Assembly (NCBI RefSeq): GCF_963678635.1
Contig: NC_087063.1
Coordinates: forward strand, 62,287,850 to 62,351,849
Length of the DNA: 64,000 nt
Direction of reading: 5' to 3'
DNA from: Symsagittifera roscoffensis
Taxonomy: Eukaryota; Xenacoelomorpha; Acoela; Convolutidae
Under the pieces are notes generated by a model. It saw only the letters and a program-made list of their open reading frames with translations. It had not been told where the DNA came from and did no database searches. The position numbers and the translations under genes were made by a program. Below, piece after piece: positions 20,473 through 31,650 of this stretch; position 1 is the stretch's first letter, and each line of letters opens with the position of its first letter.

Positions 20473-21169
20473 AAGTTGCAAGCTATCTGAAAACCCTTCA
20501 CAACGCCCCCCACTTGGGAACCTTATTGAGGTCACTGGTTTAAATTGCTAGATTGATCGAAACGATCGGTCTTATAAAACAGTACGGGTATACTCTTTAA
20601 TTAATATAAAGGTTTGATCCACCTACTCTGGTATCAAAGTCACTGTCATTTTTGTTTTATGGTTTTTGTTCCTTTTTCTATACTTTTTTCTTGTTTTTGT
20701 TTCGTTTTTTGTCTTTTTGCTCGTGTTTTTGTCCCCCTAGTTAACCCCCCTTACTCGGTTAGCTAAGCCTTGTTCGGAGAGCGTACCAGGAAGTTTTCCC
20801 AAGTTTTTTTAAAAGCTATCACGGTACAATCGGAAGGTTTACACGTTCCCGCTGAACCGTACCACCGATACTCTAGAATGGGCATGTAGCCCGGAGCTGT
20901 GTCAAGTGGGTTCGACTCCGTAGTCTTGATGTCGTAAAAACACCCAGGAGCGCCATAAGAACACTTTGTAACAGTCGCTACTTCGGTCACATATGAGGCT
21001 TAAGAAAAATAGGCCCTATAACCATTGGCTCAAGAGTCAGGGACACTATCTCTTGTGTTTTCTACCTCAAAAACGGTCGGAGCCAATTCGGTTCGCTTGC
21101 GACATGAGACTAGAACCCGTTACAGCTTAAAGGCCACTACCAAAATACCTCCCACTCTAGAAAATAAGA
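20473..21169 (-). other. Probable remaining part of Element A 5' LTR or leader
   Basis: Lies immediately inside the demonstrable LTR repeat. The matching part of the 3' LTR is left of the window, so the border cannot be seen. The plus-strand copy supports extension below 21170, because its sequence after the LTR start continues to match loosely to about 27770. A 75-codon frame at 20763-20990 shows nothing recognisable. Confidence 0.4.
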
Positions 21170-21817
21170 ACGTCCCCATACTTAGGTCTCAAGATACCCA
21201 AAATACACGAACGCCGTTAAAAACAGGGTCGGAACAATCAGTTAAGTTACTTTTTATTGGACAGTGGAACTTTGATCCATTTCAGATGGATCAACCTAAA
21301 ACTCGCCTTACCTCGACATACTTATCATAAAATGCACTCGAGAAAACTAAATTTGGTACTTACATAGCAGAACGCTTGTGAAACAGAGTAATTGAACTAA
21401 GATGATTCTCTAACGATGAGTTCCAATCAAAGGAAATAAGTTTTAATTCAAGAATGTAGTTTTGGATCTGGACCATTGGGAGACTTCAGTTGTCTGCCTT
21501 TCCGTTGAAGTTTCACTCTGGTCCAGTTGATTCTTGCTCTGCTCTTGTATTTGTTCGATCTCCTATATCAGATAGGACAGCTCTACTCTAGTTTTCTACG
21601 ATGGAAATTGCGAATAGCAATTTCCCACTGTGTATATTTGACAACTTTCCCGCAATTGTAATTCGGTTGTTCTGATTTTATTTTTGATGTTTTCAGTTGT
21701 CGCGAGAAAACTGAGCATGACAGGCTCCATTCGAATTTTTGGAAAATAAAACTTCATTCCAAAACCACGTATTTTTGTGTTCCTCAAGGTCAAACTTCCA
21801 GATATGACCGACTGGCA
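21170..21817 (-). repeat. 5' LTR of Element A, demonstrable part
   Basis: Matches 1-689 in the same orientation. Ends at TGCC on the minus strand (21817). The next base to the right belongs to coding sequence of the plus-strand copy, so 21817/21818 is an insertion or rearrangement junction. Confidence 0.8.
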
Positions 21818-23597
21818 TGGAGCTTTGTCACGGCAGCTAATGAAGTCACTATCGGAGGCTTCTAGAGGGAGCAGGCGGAGGTAGAGCTGAGGACCCGGAA
21901 GTCATACGAGATCTTGAGATTCTTGAGTCCATGCTGGGAGAAGAAGTAAATGGATAAAGTGTTCTATGCGGGGAATACGATTTTCGAGGCATTTGTGCAG
22001 GAGCTCCTGAACATGCTTATTAACCTTCTGCTGGCCTTGTTCCTAGTATACCCTCCGATACTTGTTCAAAATGGGTCCGGCATACATGTTTAGCAGAGGT
22101 GTTGAGACGCTCCGGATCGACGAGTACTTGACCTTGGTGCTCTTAACACATGGGGACCTGACGGCATTTCATCGACTGATGAAATATGGGGAACCCCTAT
22201 CGGTGAGGAAGGCCCACTTGATTGTGGGACTTATTCCTGCAAGTGTGCTGCCGGATTGAAGACGCTATTGGTGGAGTATCTTTTGATGCAGAACCGGCAT
22301 TTGACAGGCGAGGAAAGAAGTGCAAAGAATAGAGAAGATGTGAGGGAGGCAACTGGAGGCAAACCTCTCCTAGCAGACTTGTGCTTGTAGATGAGATCTG
22401 ATCCCTTGAGGATGATCAGGGGGCTGCGAGAGGTGGTGAATTGTGTCTACGAGCCAGCCGTGACGTACGCCTTCCCGGATCCACTTGTGGCAGCGTATCG
22501 ACACTCAAAGGTTCACGTGAGTCTAATCAGCGTTCTGGATGGGACGACACTGAGCGGGTGCAGACAGGAGGACTTGAGAGCGAAGATGAGTGAAACGGTG
22601 CTTTTCGGGAAAATAAATGAACCACAGCTAATAGTGCTCAACTTCAGGGGCCAGTAGCAATGCAGGATGATGGAACGAGAAAATCCCATCGACATCTATC
22701 CGAATATAGTGGCAAAGGACACGAGGGAAGTCTTGAGGATCCCGGCGTGGAGAAAGAGTTTCAAGTTCACGAAGAGAGAGTTAGAGAGAACACTTGAGCG
22801 TGACGTGTTACCCGCTGCGATATTCGAGTTTCCGACGGTGAGGCGGATGACGTTGGGAATGAATTGCCCTATGGTAGTCCCTTCCTTACATGCGAGAGCA
22901 ACGGTGGATCAGCATCAGAATGTGTTCATGGACAGCTGGGACCCCTTGTTCATCGGGTACTTGGCAGCAGTGTATTTTCACACCTGCGAAATCAAAATAA
23001 ATTCGTGGACTACGCAAGCAGCGAAGATGCGGGGTTCGATGCCTTCGAAGTACGAGGTTTGGAAAGTTCTGAAGACGCATGAGAAGGCGGAATTTGAGAG
23101 CAAATTGCCCATCTCTGACGATGGAAGGATGATCGTGGAGGAAAGTCACTTAGCCCTGAAGGATGACATGAAGTTTAGCACGAGAAAACATCTGGCACCT
23201 CATGGATTGCAGGAAGCGAAGTTGCAACAGCAGGGACGAAAGTTGGATGCGGCAGGAGTTTTTTATGTACTACGCACTGAAAATAAGGTAGCGGATCCAA
23301 GGACACCTTCGCCCCTGTCAGTGGGAAGCCCAGGAGACAAGAGAAACCTTCCCGTGGAGAAAAGATTCACAGACGCACTAGAAACGATCAAGCCGAGTCA
23401 GGAGAGGGGGAAATTATGGACGAAACCCTCAGCGAGGCTGGAGAAGAAATTGAGGTGGGGACTACGCCCGACAAAGGGGCAGCGAACAGGGATTTCATCC
23501 CGGTACCACGCGTGAGCTATTGCAAGACTCGAGTGGGGATGACCTGGGCAAACACGGCCACTCCACCTTTGGGGTCTCCCCGAAAGAATCTTTAGCT
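21818..23597 (+). pseudogene. A' copy of the 434-residue protein and flanking fragments
   Basis: Open pieces at 22062-22259, 22391-22657 and 22667-23515, with stops between, match the intact frame of Element A at 4965-6269 (shared MGPAYMFS, FPTVRRMTLGMN, DDGRMIVEE). The stretch to 23597 matches the tail at 4735-4908, ending SPRKNL. Useful mainly as an alignment partner showing which A residues are conserved. Confidence 0.65.
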
Positions 23598-23622
23598 GCC
23601 TCTGGCGAGTGAACCCTCCAAC

Positions 23623-24006
23623 ATGGCAATGGTGCTCTTGACCAAGGAAGTTAGGGAGAAGAACAACTTTGAAAGCAACAAAGGGATGTTCCTGGATACG
23701 TTAGACGAGAAGGCGTGGCAAGCTTTCTTGAACGAATTCAACCAGAGAGTGGAGTCCAAGGCCAAGCTGGATGAACTCAAGGAAGAACTGTGGGACACGG
23801 TGGTGAAATTTGGAGAACCTACCCTTGTAGACACTGGACTGAACGAGAAAGTGAAAAAAGAGCTGCTTGAGAAGATGGTCAGCCTGAGGGAGCAGAAGCA
23901 AAGTACCGGGGCCAGCCCATGTAAAGATAGCTCTGCTCCGAATAAAAAAACTGATGATAAAAAAGTAAGGGTCGATTGGATGATGAAAATTAAACTCATA
24001 ATATAA
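23623..24006 (+). CDS. A' copy of the small helical protein, intact
   Basis: 127 codons from ATG, uninterrupted. Homologous throughout to 4335-4724 (WDTVVKFGEP, MFLDTLDE). Ends in a lysine-rich tail of different sequence. Function unknown. Confidence 0.55.
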   Translation: MAMVLLTKEVREKNNFESNKGMFLDTLDEKAWQAFLNEFNQRVESKAKLDELKEELWDTVVKFGEPTLVDTGLNEKVKKELLEKMVSLREQKQSTGASPCKDSSAPNKKTDDKKVRVDWMMKIKLII

Positions 24007-24039
24007 ATAAAGATACTAATATTCCTAAAGCTAGAGAAG

Positions 24040-25130
24040 GGGGAGGCAAGAGTCGGAGAGGGGAAACCTGGACAAAGAAGTCGAGTCAGTGATGGTAGTG
24101 ACGACGCCCTCGAGTAGAGGAGTAAGGTCTAGGAAGAGGAATCGGGGAGCAGAAGAGGCAAGTCCTTCGGCGGATGCGGTTTCAGAAAAGAACTTGAAGG
24201 AGATGGCTCCCATGGTTCTAGCGTGATTGAAGACAGCGGCCTATCTTCAATCCGCTAAAGGTGCGACGAGGAACAGCGCTAGTCCTTTTTGGATAGCCTG
24301 GAAACCACAAATGAACTGGAGAATTGCCTAAAAGGACTTGATCGCGGGGCATCCCGGTTGCGCCGGAATTGGGCTAGCCAACAAAGGGCCGAAGTTAACA
24401 AGTAGAAATGCGCAACCAGCTGGGACGAAATTGGGAGAATTTGCTGGTGGAATTTTTTGAAGATGCGATGAGAGCAACCTCATCGGCACCATCAATGATG
24501 GCGAATCCTTTTGTCAGGACATTTGCTGTTTTCTTGAAGCTTGGCTAGAGTGGCGTTAGAAGCGTTAACTTCGTATGACAAACTCAAACTGGGCGATCAG
24601 GGTTTAAACGTGTACCAGATATTGGTGCAGCATTTTGATCGAGATATCTCGGGATTGAGTCTAGCGAGGAGAAACGATCTCACCTGTTTCTTGAGATGAA
24701 TCATGTCAGTGATGTCTGACGCCACCGTCCAGAAATGCCACCAGAGAGCGATAGGAAGCAAGACAATGGAGAGGAGAGTCTTCACAGTCATACTGAATGT
24801 GTACCAGAGTACTGGGATGGATTGCCAAGGAGGATGACTCAAGGCTGTCTCTAGAGAACCACGGAAAGCTTGGGAAAATGCGGAGGCTCTCCAACAAGAA
24901 GTTCGGCGAGGATCATGACGTGCGTCGCAACCTGGCTCTGGACTCGCAAAACGGGGATTTTATCAATATGTGTCTGGAGTGATGGGGATAGATTACAACC
25001 CTTTTTTGAGCTCGGATGATGGAAACGCTTGCATGAATTGTGAAGTAGCGGAATTGTTAAAATTCTGGACAGAGAAAATAGTCGAGATTGACCCGACGGA
25101 AAGGGAAACACCGCGGAGAAGGAGAAGAGA
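24040..25130 (+). pseudogene. A' copy of the 2972-4292 protein
   Basis: Fragments in shifting phases match A: PSADAVSEKN near 24170, MANPFVRT near 24495 (sense codons where A has a TAG) and YQSTGMD with the 24797-24982 frame. A deletion of roughly 300 bases relative to A lies just after 25110, where a segment present in A at about 2670-2970 is missing. Confidence 0.55.
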
Positions 25131-25133
25131 GAG

Positions 25134-26654
25134 GTGCAGATAGTGGCTGAATGTTACGCGAGCACCACTGTAAATATAGCGATGGCATTGGGATTCTTTT
25201 CGAGGATGTGCAGTTTACAATCTCTAGAGATGCTAGAGTCCGAACATCATTTAGTGACAGCGTTAAGCGTGGAGTCTTGGCAAGGAGTGTTGCAAATGAT
25301 CCAGAAGCACATCAATGGGATTGAAGATCGGTCTTAGGGCGGAGATGGGATTTCCCGTGAGCGAGGCTGCAGTTTACCTACGGAAGCGAAGTCTTTGGTG
25401 CGATTAGTCATGACCAACCTGTGCAGAAGCCATTACCCAATACACATGGCGATGGTGGAAGCATCTGGTCAGAGGGTGTTAGTCGTCAAGGCTTTTTCGG
25501 TGACCAAGTGTGTGCTATTGGCACGAATGTCCCATCACTCGCATTGCCTGTTGCGGAAGATACTAGGAGCAGTGCCTGGAGATCGAGGAGAGCACTTGAG
25601 TGAGATCGAGATCTGGGGAAGAACTATGGAGTTTAGAAAAAGAAAATACGAGTGACTTTGAAAGGCAGAATACGATTGGGAAAGCGATGAATAATGTCCC
25701 AGCCATAGAAGAAAACGACGTGACGCATGAAAAGATGATGGAGTTTGAGCCCTCTGTTAGAAGCTTAGTGAGAACGCAACCTCCGAGCATCAACCTGACA
25801 CACGGGGAATGCCCATGCCATTGTCTGGTATAGACAGTTTGGTACCCGGAGCAACCGAACCTCTGCTTGATACGGGTTGTGGAAGAAATTCGGTCAATAG
25901 GGCTACCCAGTCAACAGCAGAAGGTCACTCATTTTGTGGTGAGCTCAATGCTGGCGTTGCGATGGATCGAGGAGAACATGACGAAATATCGAGAGTCGAG
26001 GGCACCAACAGTGGAGTCAATACATGCCATCGACTACAGCCGGAGGCTTGAGTTGTACGAGACTGTGTGTAAAGTATTCGCAGTGCCCATGGAGGTGAGA
26101 TTTTTTCATGGTTTCGGGCGACGCTGACATCTTGGCTGTACACGACGACGAAGAATCACATGAAGAATCATCAGAAAGAATATCGACAGTTCCTGGCCGA
26201 GATCGGGCGAGAGGCCTTTAAGACACCCTTGCTAATTCATCGCAATGCGATAACCACGGGTTGGAAAAGGGTTGGTACAGTGTCTAGAGATAATACCAAC
26301 GCGAGAGAATCGATATTGGATGAGGACTTGGCGAAGAACGAGAGCTTGAGCTGGCACAACTCCTTTTGCTTGAATAGGGAATCTAAACTGAAGGGTCTAC
26401 TGAGTCAGGTGAAAATATTACATTAACAGAAGGAATGGGTGCGAGCCTACGGACAGCTGAAGGCATGGGAAGAGATCGTGATCAGCTCCGAAGATGAGGA
26501 AAAACTGGCGAGGCAAATTACGGTGTCGAGTGTGTCAGGTCCCAGTACTCGAAGACGAGGGGCACTAACTGAACAAGGTGTTCAGGGGTTAGTTCTTGAG
26601 TCGTTAGCGGAGGAAAGAAAAAGGGGCTTGAGTGTGAACTCAGATGAATTCTGA
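25134..26654 (+). pseudogene. A' copy of the terminal proteins
   Basis: Frames 25134-25337, 25395-25655, 25600-25833, 25867-26127, 26160-26426 and 26439-26654 align successively with A's 2916-1098 (AECYASTTVN, HGECPCHCL, EYRQFLAEIG). Stops differ in position from those of A. The last frame ends at 26654 with a tail (RKRGLSVNSDEF) not matched in A. Confidence 0.55.
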
Positions 26655-27009
26655 GGGCACGGAAAAAAACTTTAATAAAAGAATTATTGTTATTAGTATA
26701 CTATGTCTACTATATCAATTAAAATGCTGCATGACAGTTTTCTGAATGGAAAAAACTAAAGAAACTATAATGATAGCTTACAAAGCGAAAATTCAGGGTG
26801 CAGGTGAATGCAGATTTTGATTGCTGTTTAGCGATAATGTGACAATTTTGCATGGCTGTGAATTTTGGGGTGTAGATAAACTTAAATCTGCTGCAAACTT
26901 CTGTAAATGACCACTGGCACTGTTTCTTGAGACGCACTCAACATCCTGGGGGCTAACTGACAGACGACGACACGCGATGAGGATATCGATCTTGAGTCCG
27001 AGGACTATG
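26655..27009 (+). other. 3' untranslated region of Element A'
   Basis: Noncoding, inverted match to 690-1097 of Element A. Nothing else seen. Confidence 0.55.
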
Positions 27010-27770
27010 TGCCAGTCGGTCTTTTTGGAAGTTTGACCTTGAGCAACATTTAGTCTCGATTTTGGGTTGAAATGCAATTTTTCACAAATTTGAATTGAGC
27101 CTGTCATGCTCATGTCTCTCGCGACAACTGAAAATACAAGAAAATAAGATCAGAGGAACTGAACTACGATCGCGGAAAAATAGTCTAAAAAATAGAATTG
27201 TAAAATTGCTATTCGCATTTTCGCCGTATAAATTGAGCAAGAGTAGAGCTGTCTTATTCTTGGAAAAGGATTGAGAGTGACGGGAACAAGTCGTGACGGG
27301 AAGAAACAAACAAACAAAGAAGATCGAGTGGACCAGAGTGAACCTTCGGTGGTAAAGTGGGCAGCTGAGGTTGCCCAATGGTCCAAATAGAAAACTTGTG
27401 TCTTGAGTAAAAACTCATTCATTTCAAACTTCTTTAGTTAAACTTGAAAACCAGATTAATTCTAGAGTTACTTTATAAATTAGTTACTCGATTCTAGTAG
27501 TCGTGTTGGTATATAAGTACCCAATTCAAGTTTCTTGAGTGTGTTTTACAATAATATGTTGAGTTAGGGAGAGTTTTAGGTTAATCCATCTGAAATGGAT
27601 CAAAGGTCCACTGTCCAATATAAAGTAACTGTATACGTAAGGTTCCGACACTGTTTTTAACGGCGTTCGCTTGTTTTAGGTATTTTGGGACGTAGGCCTG
27701 GGGACGTTCTTATTTCTAGAGTGGGAGAGTGGGGGTATTTGATTCCTCTGTTAGTGCCAATTCCAGATGT
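27010..27770 (+). repeat. 3' LTR of Element A', end truncated
   Basis: Begins TGCCAGTCGG, the same start as the LTRs at 689 and 21817 on the opposite strand, and stays similar (with indels) through the segment around 27590-27720. Similarity fades near 27770, next to the MULE end, so the LTR is probably cut there. Confidence 0.65.
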
Positions 27771-28571
27771 TTAAACGGTATATGGTTTTATGACAAATTA
27801 TAACTTACCAATTTATCCCAGGCGAAGTTATCTCAGTCAAAAATATCCCAGAAGTAAAAGTAGTCCAGGATGAAGTAGACCACGCAAAATAAAGTATATA
27901 ATCTGAGGAATCGAAACAACTGAGATATCGCAATAGAACAATCAAAGGATTTCACACCAAGATGCCGAAATTGAACAAACCGATCGAAGCAATGCTAACT
28001 TTTAAAATTTCAAATTCAGTTCAAAGCGTGAAAATTTCAACGCAGGTCTTAAATCTACCAATCTTTTGAACTATCGAACCATAAAAAACATGAGTTTCTA
28101 AGTTCACTTGGCAGTATGGTTAAAAAAATTGACTCTTGGTCAAAAGATCAAACGATCGATTCACGGTGGATCGAAAGATTTTGTTCAAAATTAATAAAAT
28201 TGTCCCCAAAACCCCTAAATCTCCCTGTACTGGGTAACCGGTATGGGGGACGGGGTGAAGGGACAGAAAAGCAAAATTACTGTTGTATCGACCTCTATTA
28301 CCTCCCAAAAACTGGTACCTTTACAATGGCTATAAAGCAGTAAACTTTATGATTGTTGGAAAACCATTTTAAAATGCAACAAAATGCCAACAATTTGAGA
28401 AAATTATACCGACAATTTGATAAAATGAAATCTAGGAGAGTGTTAAATGAGCCAGAGCTTGACAATAAAAAACTATATCTGAGTGTTTGTAACAGTTAGT
28501 TATCATTCGAACTTTTTGATTGAGTTCTCGGTAACTTGTGCGGGTTTGATTGGTGGTACCGCTTGTTGCTT

Positions 28572-28940
28572 TCAGATTATTGAATTTTTTTTGTAAGAAT
28601 CTAGCTCAATTTCATCTAAAAATGCTTGAACTGAGGGTGGCGGCCCTGGAAAAGCGACGTTATGCCAGCCTTCAACTGCATTGGTTGTTCGAATGAGACC
28701 AGCCGCCGCGTTGTCGTAATGATTCCCTAGAGCTTGGGGGAACAAAGGATCACGCTGTTGTCGACCAATTGTTTCTCCTTTTTTACAAGTACTCTGGAAA
28801 TATGATGCGAGCTCGTCAATTTTCTCGAGAATTTCAGTTAGAGTGTCAAATTGATCGGCAGTTTGGCAAATTTCGTCTATGACAAGAGTAAACGCAGATT
28901 CGACATCTGAGAGAGGAACAAAGCTTAAAGCTGGGATCAT
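28572..28940 (-). pseudogene. MULE transposase C-terminal fragment
   Basis: 122 codons with RTTNAVEGWHNVAF, matching the conserved R-T-N-N-x-E-x-W-H block near the end of animal MULE transposases. It is followed by a short helical tail. Frame separated from the upstream pieces by stops. Confidence 0.65.
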
Positions 28941-29106
28941 TTTTAAGTTTAAGGCAAGCTTAGCGTTGTTTTCATAGATTATTTTCAGACCTTACTCCGA
29001 AATATTGCAAAAGAAGCTTTGGCATAAGTGAAAGTAGCGACCTTTGATTTCAGTTTTATATAGTGACGAAATAAGCCGCCAATCTGGATATGTACTGTTA
29101 CAATTG

Positions 29107-29316
29107 TTAAAACGTAGACGGACACATCTTGAAAGTTACATCACAAAGCCAAACTTTGCTATGAATGCGAAGAACATTTAAATTTTCCATTTCCCTGAGA
29201 ATAAGGATTCGCCCACTGTCATTTTTTCGGCTATCATGTATACAGTAGGGTAAATGTTTGTCAGGAATGTCGAAGTGACGTTCGGTGGATGAAATCACTT
29301 TGAGTAGTCCTTGCAT
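29107..29316 (-). pseudogene. MULE transposase first catalytic block
   Basis: 69 codons ending VWLCDVTFKMCPSTF, the W-x-x-D-x-T-F-K-x-x-P-x-x-F block that carries the first catalytic Asp of MULE transposases. Only about 60 bases later the reading resembles the FH-x-x-Q block (GRYFHLCQSFF, about 29015-29050). The roughly 100 residues that normally lie between, with the second catalytic residue, are missing. Confidence 0.6.
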
Positions 29317-29960
29317 TTTGTTTCTATTAGGGTTCTTGTCAGGGCTGCGCGTGAAGGAAGTGAAACCTGAATTGCCGGAATACTGTTCACAGTCTTGAGG
29401 CTAGCTGCTATCAACTGGTTTTTTACACGATTGATTTGCGATTCTGCTGTTTCTTTCAAATGATTAACTAGCACCCTTGCTTCTACGCAACCGGACTTAA
29501 ACTCTTGGCGGTGCTCGTGATTGAACGAAGTAATGGTTTCGTCGCACGTTATTAGAGTCATTGGGAATATATATGAACGCCATTTTGCACAACGCCAGTG
29601 AGTGGTAGATTTGGTGTCTCGCTTTTTAGTGATCTCGTGTCCGTCCAAGATAAGCAAAGCTTTGCCTTGTTGAGTTTTACCGTAGATAAGTTCTGTCATA
29701 TTGGTGTTCTTTGTATTGGTGCTATCTGTGTAATGATATATCTTAGCGTTGTGTTTCATTATCAAATTTTTCTCAATTATGACTCCATTAACAGGTTGAA
29801 AAATTTTTTTAATCCCTAGAGAAGAGTCTTTTACCATTAGCACTATCTCTATATGGCGTATCGAAATAATTGAGGCCGTTGAATTAAATCTCTTTTGAAT
29901 TACGATATAGATATTTGCATCAATCTTTGGTAGTCTATATCTTAAATTAATTTTCAACAC
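29295..29960 (-). pseudogene. FLYWCH-type zinc finger region of the MULE
   Basis: 221 codons. ILDGHEITKK, then THWRCAKWRS and NHEHR, follows the FLYWCH pattern G-x-x-Y/F...W-x-C...H-x-H, although the second cysteine is replaced. FLYWCH fingers often precede MULE transposases in animals and are thought to bind the transposon ends. Confidence 0.5.
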
Positions 29961-30085
29961 TTTATGGGATATTTTAATTGACGTGGGCTATTTTGGTATG
30001 GGCTATTGTGTCCATTGGGATATATTGATGTGGGATATTTTGTAATGGGATACTTTCGTATGGGATATTTTGTCTTGTCACCACG

Positions 30086-30730
30086 ATTTATAATCCAGTA
30101 TAATGATAACATTTTTGGTGACAATTTAATAAATTATTATCAATTATAATCTCTCTTAATAATTAATAATTAAAATCTCTCTTAATTGCTTATAATCTCT
30201 TATTATTATTATAATCTTTTATAATAGATTATAATCCTTTTTTGTATCAAAATTTTATTTAACAAGAAAAATGAGTTTTTGCGTTTTTTTGGCGCGCGCT
30301 CCCCCTCAAAATTAGTTTTTATTGGCGCCAAAGGCCAAAAGGTCTGTCGCCAAATATGAATAACTCAAAACAGTACGAAGGCGGAACCCTTTGGGTAGGC
30401 AGGGGGTCGAACTCCTGAAAAAAGCGTCGCCCCCTGCTTCTCTAAATCCGTCCTTGCAGCAAACAGTAAGAAAATAAACAGTAAGCAAAGAAAGAAAAGA
30501 AGCGAATTGAAAAGCACACAAAACAAAACAAAAATAAAACGAAATGAAGCGATGACGTTTTTTGAATAAAAATGGATTATAATCGATTAAAATGGATTAT
30601 AATTCAATAAAATTTCAGAAAGGATTTTTTCAAAAAATAAGCTATTTTAATCGATTATAATGGAATTTTGTTTCGAAAATTAGAAACATTATAATCCATT
30701 TTTAATCGATTATAATCTCTTTTTTGAAAC
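30086..30730. repeat. AT-rich stretch built on ttataatc / gattataa palindromes
   Basis: Repeated short motifs in both orientations (attataatctct, aatcgattataat) at 30130-30240 and 30570-30720, giving many small hairpins. A decayed hAT-type fragment (30275-30460) is embedded. No gene. Confidence 0.6.
30275..30460 (-). mobile_element. Fragment related to the hAT MITE at 61040-61457
   Basis: Shares, in inverted orientation, ggcgcgcgctccccctcaaaattag...ttggcgcc with 61165-61215 and ends with a degraded version of the same terminus (taaatccgtccttg against tagatccgcccctg). Only part of the unit is recognisable and no target duplication is visible. Confidence 0.5.
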
Positions 30731-31130
30731 TTATGGAGACTGGAAATAAAAATCCATAGATAAAACCTACTATTTTTCTCTTTTTACTGAGTGCGAGTTG
30801 TTTCTGTTTGGAGCTCGGACAAGTGATAATATTGAATTTACTAAGCTCAATTTGGGTTTTTTAATTTTCTTTTTACCAAGTTGCTAGGAACCTTAAAAGA
30901 TAAAAGTTTCACTCAAAAATGTTTGTTTTTCCACTCGCTGAATACGATGTGTTTCTTCAAAATTAGTGTCAATAAATATTGCTTCAAATACTCTGTCAAA
31001 CAAAATTGAATGATTTTATGTGTGATTTTGCTGTTTCAAAGAAGCCTTTTATTCAAAATTGATGCGTAAGCTGCGACAAAAAGTCTTATTTCGTAATTGC
31101 ATTCTATAAGTAAATCTAATCGAAACAAAA
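30731..31130. other. Noncoding AT-rich interval
   Basis: No frame, repeat unit or motif that I can name in these 400 bases. Confidence 0.5.
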
Positions 31131-31650
31131 CTGCTCGTATCAGCGCGAAGCCCTGAATGTTTCGACTGACTTTTAAGGTTTATGGAGCAGTAGTAACATA
31201 AAAAAAATTAATTGCAATGAAAAAAAAGGAAAAAAAGTTTTTAAAATTTGAAATTTTTTTTATGAAATCATCCCCCACGCGCCATATAAAGTACAAAAGA
31301 TTAGATTTCGCTCATTTTAACAAATCAGTTATGGCAAATTAGCGTCTTTCAACCAATTTGGACCGATTTTTAATACGGCGTAATTCTCGCTTACGCGTTT
31401 ATAGCGCGAAATACATCGCGCGTTAATTGTCGCAAATTGGACAAAATGAAAATTTTTAAACCCCATAACTTTACGAAAAATGATCACAGGTGAAATATCT
31501 TTTCAAATTTAAGCTCAGGACAACAATACTTTTTGAATGGTATAAAAAGTTCCGTCAAAAATGGCTAGTTAAAGAGTCGAAACTTGTCTGAAGAAAAAAA
31601 CCCACCCCGAGCAAAAATATTCCGTTACGTTTGTATCAAAAAACGGAAAA
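31131..31650 (-). mobile_element. Helentron-like non-autonomous unit 1
   Basis: Reads (on +) ctgctcgtatcagcgcgaagccctgaatg...ttcgactg at its left and ends about 500 bases later with gtatcaaaaaacgg. Shares most of its body with 32270-32775 and 32925-33454, including a conserved gcgcg...cgcgc hairpin. The terminal hairpin is partly degraded here. Orientation assigned with the hairpin as the 3' end. Confidence 0.5.

Larger units (their letters stand above)
1..21817 (-). mobile_element. Element A: giant Ty3/gypsy-type LTR element, old copy, 3' end cut by window start
   Basis: Bases 1-689 recur as a direct repeat at 21170-21817, with substitutions and one indel of about 50 bases near 240-285. Between the repeats the minus strand reads, in order, Gag leader, Gag, CCHC knuckles, protease, RT, RNase H, integrase and then about 10 kb of further coding sequence. 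The domain order PR-RT-RH-INT with a GPY/F module is that of Ty3/gypsy (Metaviridae). The outer LTR end reads TGCC on the minus strand at 21817 and 689. The sequence just right of 21817 is the coding region of a second, plus-strand copy of the same family, so A probably inserted into that copy. The target duplication cannot be checked because the left end is outside the window. Stops and frameshifts throughout show the copy is dead. Confidence 0.85.
21818..27770 (+). mobile_element. Element A', 5'-truncated plus-strand copy of the same family
   Basis: Inverted relative to Element A and homologous to A's 3' third (about 6520 down to 1). It starts abruptly at 21818 inside the VANEVTIGGF block and runs through the unknown proteins to a 3' LTR at 27010. 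Gag and Pol are absent from this side; they may lie left of the window if A inserted into this copy. Many stops and a deletion near 25110 show decay independent of A. Confidence 0.8.
27780..30085 (-). mobile_element. Decayed FLYWCH/MULE DNA transposon
   Basis: Minus-strand fragments give a FLYWCH-like zinc finger, a MULE transposase first catalytic block, a short central piece and the MULE C-terminal block. Both ends carry clustered TATCCCA-type motifs in inverted orientation (tatccca near 27813-27860; tgggata repeated 29965-30072), as expected for long or subterminal inverted repeats. No clean 8-10 bp target duplication was found. The interval 27870-28570 holds no recognisable gene. Confidence 0.6.

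Noticed and set aside
20763-20990. 75-codon minus-strand ORF with several cysteines in the Element A LTR/leader area
   Set aside because: No second copy available to test it and no recognisable domain; treated as LTR or leader sequence.
28116-28343. 75-codon plus-strand ORF
   Set aside because: No motif, no conserved partner, lies within a decayed transposon; most likely chance.
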